From a virus: a stretch of 23,040 nucleotides of DNA. Positions 6,477 to 12,655 of this stretch are shown here, piece by piece (the stretch's first letter is position 1; every line of letters starts with the position of its first letter). A program made the position numbers and the translations under genes. A model generated the notes under the pieces. The model worked only from the letters and a program-made list of their open reading frames with translations. It did no database searches and had not been told where the DNA came from. The stretch is taken from the IMG/VR virus record IMGVR_UViG_3300022542_000568, positions 1 through 23,040 of that record. One strand, written 5' to 3'.

Positions 6477-6913
6477 AAAAAACAATAGATATGAATAGTA
6501 GTTTATATAACTTTCACAATTTTGGAAAACAAAATCTAGTATCACATAATGATGGTTCAGATACTTATGTATGTGAAGATTGTGGGATAAAAGGTAAAAG
6601 AGCCTTTTTATCACCTGAAATATATTTAGCTAGAGTTTCTAAAGAAAAACTAGAAATATGCAATGGTAAGAAAGGTGTATTTGAAATAATTACAAAAGAA
6701 AATATACCTGTAGAATTCACTACAAAAAAAGTTAAAGTTATAGTAGATACAAATTTGGATCCTTTCGGTGTAGTTAATGGTGATATGCTTGATACTATAA
6801 AATGTCCTAATCCTGAAGACAATCATCTTGATGGAGTATGGGTAGTATCAACTAAATGTCCACAAGGTTTTAGAATGTTAAATTATGAATATGAGGAATT
6901 AACAAATGAGTAA
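6473..6913 (+). CDS. Hypothetical protein with CxxC motif
   Basis: A 146-residue protein of unknown function. Near the N-terminus YVCEDCGIKGKRAFL holds a Cys-x2-Cys pair typical of half a zinc ribbon; later Cys residues occur in LEICNGKK, TIKCPNPED and TKCPQGF. The rest looks like mixed strands. I placed the start at ATG 6473, which is in an ATGA overlap with the preceding tiny frame and has GGCGGAG upstream. The alternative at 6443 would add ten residues that overlap that frame. It overlaps the 5'-3' exonuclease gene by 8 bases. Confidence 0.75.
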   Translation: MKKTIDMNSSLYNFHNFGKQNLVSHNDGSDTYVCEDCGIKGKRAFLSPEIYLARVSKEKLEICNGKKGVFEIITKENIPVEFTTKKVKVIVDTNLDPFGVVNGDMLDTIKCPNPEDNHLDGVWVVSTKCPQGFRMLNYEYEELTNE

Positions 6914-7763
6914 AACATTATATATAGATGCAGATAGTCTTTTGTATCTTACGGTATTTTCAAGATCTAATAATGGTACTGATTTTGATGAACAAGAAGG
7001 TGAAGATTTTGGTGTAATTAAACCTGATATGAAAGCTTTAAAAGCACAGTTTAAATCTCTGATATGGGACGTAGTAACATCATGTGAAGTTGAAAGTGCT
7101 ATTGGCAGCATGACTAAATTTAAAGATCATGTTTTAGTATTCACTGGATCAACTAATTTTAGATATGATATTTTTCCTAATTATAAATGGAAACGTAAAT
7201 TTCTAGATCCGAAACCACCTGAATTTTATAAGCTTAAAAAATGGGCTATTAAAAAATTTGGATTAATATCTGAAATTGTTGAAGCAGATGATCATGTAAG
7301 TTTTATGATGAGTAAAGGTCACCCAGGTGCTTCAGCAGATAAAGATGTTTTAAAACAAAATGCAGGTCTTCATTATGATATGTATCATAAATGTTTTATA
7401 AAAGTAACAAAAAAAGAAGCACAAAAATTTCTATGTATTCAAGCAATTAATGGCGATATATCTGCTGATGATATACCTGGACTAAGAACTCCTAAAGCTA
7501 ATAAGTTCGAAGGTGATAAAACTATTGGTAAAAAGCCGCTTACTGCAGCTAATCCAAAAGGTGTTGGTCTTTCAAGAGTTGGTGAAATTAAAGCTGAAAA
7601 ACTTTTGGATGGTAATTATACTTTAGAAAATGTTATTCAGATCTATAAAAATCATAACTTTACAAAAGATTATGCTATAACAATGATACGTCTCGTTCAT
7701 ATGGGTCAGATCAAAAAGATTAGTCGTAAAGGTAAAATCAAATTGGAGTTGTATAATGTTTGA
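6906..7763 (+). CDS. 5'-3' exonuclease / flap endonuclease
   Basis: A 285-residue protein of the phage 5'-3' exonuclease (FEN-like, PIN-fold) family. Visible acidic metal-binding motifs are TLYIDADSLLY at the N-terminus (Asp8, Asp10), IVEADDHVSFM, SADKDVLKQ and then ISADDIPGL. A helix-hairpin-helix-like NPKGVGLSRVGEIKAEKLL follows, where these enzymes grip the DNA backbone. FTGSTNFRYDIFPNYKWKRK matches the region where phage enzymes carry G-x-x-N-FR-x-x--P-x-YK-x-x-R. The expected role is removal of RNA primers and 5' flaps, or degradation of duplex DNA for recombination. It is in the second operon with two helicase/nuclease genes downstream. Confidence 0.88.
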   Translation: MSKTLYIDADSLLYLTVFSRSNNGTDFDEQEGEDFGVIKPDMKALKAQFKSLIWDVVTSCEVESAIGSMTKFKDHVLVFTGSTNFRYDIFPNYKWKRKFLDPKPPEFYKLKKWAIKKFGLISEIVEADDHVSFMMSKGHPGASADKDVLKQNAGLHYDMYHKCFIKVTKKEAQKFLCIQAINGDISADDIPGLRTPKANKFEGDKTIGKKPLTAANPKGVGLSRVGEIKAEKLLDGNYTLENVIQIYKNHNFTKDYAITMIRLVHMGQIKKISRKGKIKLELYNV

Positions 7764-7986
7764 TCCAACTAAAGAACAAATAGAAGTTGAGGTTTATAGA
7801 CTTAATGTTATAACTTATGAAATAGTATATAAATATTATAAAGTTACTCAAGATCGAATACGACTTGGTAAATTATTAAGAAAAAATGGATTACAATTTA
7901 CTACTTTATGGTTTACATATTTACGTATTGTTAGAAAATTTAATACTTATTGTAATCAAGCAAATGGAACTCCACAGAGTTATTAA
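7756..7986 (+). CDS. Hypothetical basic protein, 76 residues
   Basis: A small, basic, probably helical protein rich in Tyr, Leu and Lys/Arg. It starts MFDPTKEQIEVEVYRLNVIT. Its ATG lies inside the end of the exonuclease gene (8-base overlap) and its stop shares a base with the helicase start. I see no known motif. The neighbours are all DNA-processing proteins, so a DNA-binding accessory role is possible but not shown. Confidence 0.7.
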   Translation: MFDPTKEQIEVEVYRLNVITYEIVYKYYKVTQDRIRLGKLLRKNGLQFTTLWFTYLRIVRKFNTYCNQANGTPQSY

Positions 7987-9191
7987 TGGAACTATTACCT
8001 CATCAGGTTAAAGCCTCTAAAAAGATCCAAAAGAAATTAAAAAAGAATGGTGTTTGTCTACTTGCTGGACAACCTCGTTCTGGCAAAACTCTCTCATTTG
8101 TTGATGCTGCTAGTAAATTATTCAAAAAAACACTCATTATTACAACTAAAAAAGCGATGCCTGATATTATTGCTGCTATTAAAGCATATGGTGTATCAGA
8201 TCAATTTGATGTTATAAATTATCATTCATGTCAGAAATTACATATGAATAAATATGACTGTATCATCTTAGATGAATGTCATAACTACATAACAAGCTAT
8301 CCTAAGAGATCTGCTATATGGAGAAACATATTTGAATTCACTAAAAAACGTTTGCCAATTATATATAGCAGCGGTACACCCACGCCTGAAGGTTATGCTG
8401 GACTATATAATATGTTTGCATTATCTTTCTACTCACCATGGGTTAAGTATAGATCATTTAATATATGGCATAAAGATTATGGAATAGCTTATAAAAAAAT
8501 TATTGGCTATGATCCAGATACTGAAAAACATAAATATACCCCTGGCTATGATCGAGTTAAAAATAAGAAAGTTAAAAAATGCATTAAGCCATTAACAGTT
8601 AAGATTACTCGTAAAGAAGCTGGACATAAATATGAAGCTGAAGACAAGCTGCATAATATTCCACTCTCAAAAGAACAATTAGATATTGTTAAAATATTAG
8701 ATCGAGATCGTGTCTATATTAAAAAAAAACCAGGCAAGCGTGTTATCCTTGCTGATCTTGCAGCTTCACTTCCTAGTAAAAAAAGACAAGTAAGTGGTGG
8801 TGTTATTAAATGTGAAAAAGAAAAGCTATTATATATTAAAAATAATCCTAAAATCGATTTTATTAAAGAAAACTTTAATCCAGATGAATGTATAATTCTA
8901 GCATTCTTTGAAGCAGAGCAAAATATGTTATCTGAAATATTTCCAAATGTAGGAAGTATTACGTCAAATGCTGAAGGTGTGGATTATAGTCATTTTAAAA
9001 GTATGATTATTTATTCAATGGGTCATGCTTATAAAACATATGATCAAGTTAGATCAAGACAACTTAATATGATCAAGCGTAAATCAGAGGTTATAATCCA
9101 TTTCTTAATATGTGGAATAGATCAAGATGTTTATAATGCTGTAAGTAATAAACAAAACTTCACAAATAGTTGGTATAGGAAAAACAAATGA
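7986..9191 (+). CDS. SF2 DEAD/H-type DNA helicase
   Basis: A 401-residue superfamily 2 helicase. It opens with a Q-motif-like LLPHQVKA, then motif I GQPRSGKT (28-35), motif II DECH (96-99), motif III SGTPT (129-133, in place of the common SAT) and a motif VI-like QVRSRQLNM near residue 350 with the arginine finger. It is in the size range of short phage helicases such as the T4 UvsW/SNF2-like group. A role in fork remodelling, branch migration or recombination-linked replication is likely. It starts in a TAATG overlap and ends in an ATGA overlap with the winged-helix gene, which together with the VRR-NUC gene forms a tight helicase-nuclease cluster. Confidence 0.88.
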   Translation: MELLPHQVKASKKIQKKLKKNGVCLLAGQPRSGKTLSFVDAASKLFKKTLIITTKKAMPDIIAAIKAYGVSDQFDVINYHSCQKLHMNKYDCIILDECHNYITSYPKRSAIWRNIFEFTKKRLPIIYSSGTPTPEGYAGLYNMFALSFYSPWVKYRSFNIWHKDYGIAYKKIIGYDPDTEKHKYTPGYDRVKNKKVKKCIKPLTVKITRKEAGHKYEAEDKLHNIPLSKEQLDIVKILDRDRVYIKKKPGKRVILADLAASLPSKKRQVSGGVIKCEKEKLLYIKNNPKIDFIKENFNPDECIILAFFEAEQNMLSEIFPNVGSITSNAEGVDYSHFKSMIIYSMGHAYKTYDQVRSRQLNMIKRKSEVIIHFLICGIDQDVYNAVSNKQNFTNSWYRKNK

Positions 9192-9391
9192 GAGATACAA
9201 TTTTAAAGATACTTAAAGAGAATAAATCAGGTTTAATGACTTATGTTGTTAGAAATAAAATACATTATGACTATCAAAATAATCAATCAACATATGTTAT
9301 AAGAGCTTGTTTACGTAATTTAGAAAAAGATGGACTTGTTAAAATAATTCCAAGTGCTTATAAAAAGCAATTGAAATGGGCAATAGTATGA
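9188..9391 (+). CDS. Winged-helix DNA-binding protein
   Basis: A 67-residue protein with the layout of a lone winged-helix domain. Helix 1 is DTILKILKENKSGLMTYVV, the recognition helix is around STYVIRACLRNLEKDGLV, and the wing is KIIPSAYKKQLKWAIV. The pattern 'x-LxxLExxGLVxI' is typical of this fold. It overlaps the SF2 helicase by ATGA and the VRR-NUC gene by ATGA. It could be a small transcription regulator or a DNA-binding subunit of the adjacent helicase or nuclease; the sequence does not decide. Confidence 0.65.
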   Translation: MRDTILKILKENKSGLMTYVVRNKIHYDYQNNQSTYVIRACLRNLEKDGLVKIIPSAYKKQLKWAIV

Positions 9392-9681
9392 GTGAAAGAT
9401 TAGAAAGTAGTATACAAGCTGAGATTATTAGAAAACTTAAAAAACGTAAAAAGAGTTTTACACATAAGCATCCAGCGGATCCACCTGGTTATCCAGATAT
9501 AGAACATCTTGAAAAAGGTAAACTATTCTTATTTGAAGTTAAGAGATCTGCTAAGCATAGACCAGCAGCCTTACAGTTATATAAAATGAAAGAGCTTAAA
9601 AAAGCAGGTGCAATTGTAAAAGTTGTTTGGTCATGGCAGCAAGTTGAAGAAATTCTTAATAAAACTTTAAACAAACTTTGA
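9388..9681 (+). CDS. VRR-NUC domain nuclease
   Basis: A 97-residue stand-alone VRR-NUC protein of the PD-(D/E)xK superfamily. Expected residues are present: Glu12 in IQAEII, Asp37 in PPGYPDI, Glu50 and Lys52 in LFEVKRS, and Gln63 in ALQLYKMKEL, followed by the GAIVKVVWS strand. Phage members are structure-specific endonucleases thought to act on branched DNA. I prefer ATG 9388 (ATGA overlap with the winged-helix gene) to the in-frame ATG at 9376. The last codons, encoding KTLNKL, lie within the promoter motif of the next operon, so the end of the protein and the promoter constrain each other. Confidence 0.9.
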   Translation: MSERLESSIQAEIIRKLKKRKKSFTHKHPADPPGYPDIEHLEKGKLFLFEVKRSAKHRPAALQLYKMKELKKAGAIVKVVWSWQQVEEILNKTLNKL

Positions 9682-9688
9682 TTATAAT
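9665..9688 (+). promoter_or_regulatory. Phage promoter motif, third plus-strand operon
   Basis: CTTTAAACAAACTTTGAT followed by TATAAT (9683-9688). It is identical to the copies at 1540 (minus) and 6104, with AAACTTT words at 9662 and 9673, 11 bases apart. It overlaps the last codons and the TGA stop of the VRR-NUC gene. The next ATG (9715) has ACAAGGAG upstream. Confidence 0.75.
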
Positions 9689-9714
9689 TGAACTATCAAA
9701 ACAAGGAGCTTTAA

Positions 9715-10185
9715 ATGGAAGTTAAAGATATATTAGAACAAAGGCAAGAAACTCATGGTGAGTTTTCAGAAGGTGCTAAATTTGCGCAAGTATATAAAGC
9801 AGCATTACGTCAAACAAATGGTTGGAACCAATTAAGTTATTCTAAAAAAGAGTCAATGGATATGGTTATTCATAAACTTGCTCGTATTTGTGTTGGCGAT
9901 TTTAAATGGTTAGATAGCTGGTATGATGTTATTGGCTATTCTCAGTTAATTGTTAATCAAGAAAAAGAAAATGATAAACCAATTGTAATGGCTGTTATAC
10001 CATATTTTGTTGACTCAGAAACTCTACCGCTTATTTATAAAACAATTATCGAGTCTATTATAACTGAAATATTTACAGCAGTTATAAATCCATCATCAGT
10101 TAAACCATGGAAAAACGTTATTGAATTTGCACAGTTTATTATTGATGATCTTGAAAGTAAAGGAGAAAAACGTGTTGAACGTTAA
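9715..10185 (+). CDS. DUF6378-like protein with C-terminal extension
   Basis: A 156-residue protein. Residues 1-80 show the pattern of the DUF6378 phage family: ILEQRQETHGEFSEGAKFAQ, then SKKESMDMVIHKLARICVGD and WLDSWYDVIGYSQLI. The E-x-x-D and D-x-W-x-D-x-x-G-Y arrangement resembles MazG-type all-alpha pyrophosphatases, so a nucleotide-linked function is plausible but unproven. Residues 85-156 form an additional hydrophobic/helical part that I do not recognise. It is the first gene behind the promoter at 9665 and lies next to pyrimidine enzymes. It overlaps the next gene by 14 bases. Confidence 0.7.
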   Translation: MEVKDILEQRQETHGEFSEGAKFAQVYKAALRQTNGWNQLSYSKKESMDMVIHKLARICVGDFKWLDSWYDVIGYSQLIVNQEKENDKPIVMAVIPYFVDSETLPLIYKTIIESIITEIFTAVINPSSVKPWKNVIEFAQFIIDDLESKGEKRVER

Positions 10186-10819
10186 TGATATTCGTAAGAT
10201 CTTGATGCAGAAGTTAGCAGCACAAGATTTTGTTGAAGATAAATCAGGTGTTAAACTTATTGAAATTGTAGGATCATCTTTTGTTTGTGATGAGTCTACT
10301 ATTTTTGGTACAAGAAATGAAGAATATATTGCTAAAGAGATTAAGTGGTACAATTCACAATCATTAGATGTTTATGCTATGGAAAATCCACCAAAAATAT
10401 GGAAAGACATTGCTGATAGTACTGGTTTTATAAATTCTAACTATGGTTGGATGATATTCTCAACTACTAACGGCAATCAATATGAAAATGTTCTAAATGA
10501 ACTTCGTGAAAATCCATCTTCTAGACGTGCTGAAATGATCTATACAAGACCATCGATGCATTCTGATTATAACTTAGATGGTATGAGTGACTTCTGTTGT
10601 ACATTAGGTGTTGATTATTTTATAAGAGATAATCAGCTTCATGCAATTGTAAAGATGAGATCTAACGATGCTATCTTTGGTTTTAAAAATGATTATGCAT
10701 GGCAACAATATGTTCAATCATCTTTGGCCATGCAACTAGATGTTGAAATAGGTGATATTATTTGGCAAGCCTCAAGCTTACATGTCTATGAGAGACATTT
10801 TGGACTAGTTCATGGATAA
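10172..10819 (+). CDS. Thymidylate synthase / dCMP hydroxymethylase family enzyme
   Basis: A 215-residue protein from GTG 10172, chosen for its AAAGGAG site 6 bases upstream; upstream codons would run through the preceding gene. Family landmarks are INSNYG (87-92), NPSSRR (114-119), catalytic Cys143 in FCCTLGVDYF, RSND (163-166), and LHVY (203-206) for the deoxyribose. The spacing from Cys143 to Arg163 equals that of E. coli ThyA Cys146-Arg166. At the ThyA Asn177 position, which selects dUMP, this protein has Asp174, as T4 dCMP hydroxymethylase does. It lacks the C-terminal part of ThyA. The reaction may be hydroxymethylation (or methylation) of dCMP or dUMP; the residue favours dCMP. The dCMP deaminase gene follows directly. 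Confidence 0.8.
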   Translation: MLNVNDIRKILMQKLAAQDFVEDKSGVKLIEIVGSSFVCDESTIFGTRNEEYIAKEIKWYNSQSLDVYAMENPPKIWKDIADSTGFINSNYGWMIFSTTNGNQYENVLNELRENPSSRRAEMIYTRPSMHSDYNLDGMSDFCCTLGVDYFIRDNQLHAIVKMRSNDAIFGFKNDYAWQQYVQSSLAMQLDVEIGDIIWQASSLHVYERHFGLVHG

Positions 10820-11276
10820 TAAACAATTAAAATTCGATCAAGCAATGTTAACAACTGCTTTTACATTTTCTAAGTTAAGTCATGCTAAGCGTGGCAAAGT
10901 TGGTTGTGTTATAGCTAAGGATAACAGAATTATAGCTAATGGCTATAATGGAACACTTCCTGGACTATCTAATGAGTGTGAAGAAGAATGTCCAGATTGT
11001 CAAGGTTTAGGTCTTAACTGTAAAAGATGTCAAGGTAAAGGTTACGTAACTTCTGAATTCGTTTTACATGCTGAACAAAATGCAATTTCTTATTGTGCTA
11101 GAAATGGAATACCTCTTGAAGGTAGTACATTATATATAACATTAAGTCCGTGTAAAACATGTTCAAAGTTAATAGCTTCTTGTGGAATAACTAGAGTTAT
11201 ATATGAAGATATATATCGTGACAACGGTGGTATTGAATACCTCGAAAAATGTAAAATCAAAGTGGAGAGATTATAA
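10812..11276 (+). CDS. dCMP deaminase with DnaJ-like zinc insert
   Basis: A 154-residue cytidine/deoxycytidylate deaminase. Catalytic zinc residues are His86 and Glu88 in VLHAEQNAI, and Cys114 and Cys117 in SPCKTC. GYNGTLPG (44-51) is the dCMP deaminase substrate loop. Between that loop and the HAE motif lies CPDCQGLG (60-67) and CKRCQGKG (70-77), two Cys-x2-Cys-x-Gly-x-Gly units as in DnaJ zinc fingers. This replaces the short Cys/His region of ordinary phage dCMP deaminases. The reaction is dCMP to dUMP, feeding thymidylate synthesis. It overlaps the preceding thymidylate-synthase-like gene by 8 bases and the methyltransferase start by one base. Confidence 0.9.
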   Translation: MDNKQLKFDQAMLTTAFTFSKLSHAKRGKVGCVIAKDNRIIANGYNGTLPGLSNECEEECPDCQGLGLNCKRCQGKGYVTSEFVLHAEQNAISYCARNGIPLEGSTLYITLSPCKTCSKLIASCGITRVIYEDIYRDNGGIEYLEKCKIKVERL

Positions 11277-12169
11277 TGAAAGTAAAAGATACAGTATACG
11301 TTCTTAATAAAAAAGAACAACAAAAGAAAACTAAGGTAACAAAGATAGATGGTGATCAAGTATGGGTAAAATGTTCTGATAAACCATATCCAATTGATAA
11401 AGTAATGACTGAGAAGAAAATTGATATAAAAGCTAAACCTTATAACAATACTCAGTTAGATCCTGATAAAGCATTTGAACGTCACATCTTTCATCGTGAT
11501 CAATTTGCTCATTACTTTAGATGGACACATGTTCTTAAACTAGCTAAAATTGGTGGTAAAGTTTTAGACTTTGGATCAGGTAGCGGTAACCTTGTTGAGG
11601 TTTTATATCGTAATCAATTCAAACAATCACAATATTTAGGTCTTGAATACAAGCAAGGTACTGTTGATAAAGCAAATGAAAAATATGCTAAAGTTCCTTG
11701 GATTGATTTTAAACAAGCTGATCTTGTTAATGGTGTAGATTATGGAACTGACTGGGACATCATTTGTAGTTTTGAAGTTATTGAACATGTGGGTGTTTCT
11801 AATGGTAAAAAGTATCTTAAAAATCTTAGAAGCCATTGTAATGATAATACTATTGTTCTTATCTCAACTCCTGTTTATGATCATAATACTGCTGCAGCTG
11901 GTAATCATGTTGTCGATGGTGAAGTAAATGAGTATACATATGAAGAGATGGAAAAACTTATTCTTAAATCAGGTTTTGAAATTGAAGAAACTTATGGTAC
12001 TTTTGCTTCAATGAGAGATTATAAGCAACATATGAATGAACACCAAAAATATGTGTTTAATGAATTAAGTAAATACTATGATAGCAATGTTACATCAATC
12101 TTGATGGCACCAATGTTTCCTAAACAATCTAGAAATGTTATTTGGAAACTTAAAAAAGGAAGTAAATAA
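11276..12169 (+). CDS. SAM-dependent methyltransferase with N-terminal beta domain
   Basis: A 297-residue class I methyltransferase. Motif I is KVLDFGSGSGNLVEVL (95-110), followed by YLGLEYKQGTVDKA, an acidic FKQADL and WDIICSFEVIEHV, then STPVYDHN. These are the marks of UbiG/UbiE-like small-molecule methyltransferases. There is no NPPY/DPPY or PC motif of N6A/N4C/C5 DNA methyltransferases. Residues 1-45 (VKDTVYVLNKKEQQKKTKVT... VWVKCSDKPYPIDKV) look like a small SH3-like barrel fused in front. The target is unknown; its place among pyrimidine enzymes allows a base, nucleotide or sugar substrate. It shares one base with each neighbour (TAATG). Confidence 0.82.
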   Translation: MKVKDTVYVLNKKEQQKKTKVTKIDGDQVWVKCSDKPYPIDKVMTEKKIDIKAKPYNNTQLDPDKAFERHIFHRDQFAHYFRWTHVLKLAKIGGKVLDFGSGSGNLVEVLYRNQFKQSQYLGLEYKQGTVDKANEKYAKVPWIDFKQADLVNGVDYGTDWDIICSFEVIEHVGVSNGKKYLKNLRSHCNDNTIVLISTPVYDHNTAAAGNHVVDGEVNEYTYEEMEKLILKSGFEIEETYGTFASMRDYKQHMNEHQKYVFNELSKYYDSNVTSILMAPMFPKQSRNVIWKLKKGSK

Positions 12170-12630
12170 TGAAATCAGAAAATCAATGTGCTAATCTAAA
12201 TATACCTGAAGAGAATTTCTCTTTTCAGGATATGCTTGATCTTCAACATAACTTACAAATAGATTTGGCTCAGAGATTACCTCTAAGCAACATTGATCCA
12301 ACTATGATAGAAACCAAAGGAGAGTTAAAAGAATGGTTTAGAGATAACAGAGATGCTATTTCTGATGAGTTTACAGAGCTTATTGAAGCTATTGGTGGTA
12401 ATAACTCAGCTATTTGGAAAAAGTGGAAGTCAGATCATGTTTCTTTAGGTCAAGAAAAGTGGCAAGATCTATCTGAAGATGAGATGCTTGAACTTAAATA
12501 TGAAGCAATCGATATTATGCATTTTATAAATAATATTTTTATTGCTCTTAAAATGGATGCTGCTGAAATTGGTAGAATGTATGCTGCTAAGAATGCAGAA
12601 AATCTTCGTCGTTATAAATCACAATACTAG
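12169..12630 (+). CDS. dUTPase-like all-alpha NTP pyrophosphatase
   Basis: A 153-residue protein of the MazG/dimeric dUTPase superfamily. The metal site reads SDEFTELIEAIGG (65-77: Glu67, Glu70, Glu73) and KYEAIDIMHFINNIF (110-124: Glu112, Asp115). The helix GRMYAAKNAENLRRYKSQY at the end is the conserved family terminus. Dimeric dUTPases and dCTPases of phages hydrolyse dUTP/dCTP to the monophosphate plus pyrophosphate. With the adjacent dCMP deaminase and thymidylate-synthase-like enzyme this makes a pyrimidine pool module. Whether dUTP or dCTP is the substrate cannot be told. Its stop codon lies inside the terminator hairpin at 12624. Confidence 0.8.
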   Translation: MKSENQCANLNIPEENFSFQDMLDLQHNLQIDLAQRLPLSNIDPTMIETKGELKEWFRDNRDAISDEFTELIEAIGGNNSAIWKKWKSDHVSLGQEKWQDLSEDEMLELKYEAIDIMHFINNIFIALKMDAAEIGRMYAAKNAENLRRYKSQY

Positions 12631-12653
12631 AGTTAATTCTCTAGTATATTTTT
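12624..12653 (+). terminator. Rho-independent terminator between convergent arms
   Basis: ATACTAGAG (12624-12632), loop TTAATT, and CTCTAGTAT (12639-12647) form a perfect 9-bp stem, followed by ATTTTT. The TAG stop of the dUTPase-like gene is in the left arm. The tail fibre gene ends at 12656 from the other side. The T-run is good for plus-strand transcripts only; leftward transcripts get a poorer AT-rich tail. Confidence 0.8.
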
Positions 12654-12655
12654 AA

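Noticed and set aside
10121-10171. Upstream ATG start for the thymidylate-synthase-like gene at 10121
   Set aside because: It would overlap the preceding gene by 65 bases and has no ribosome-binding site; the GTG at 10172 has AAAGGAG at the right distance.
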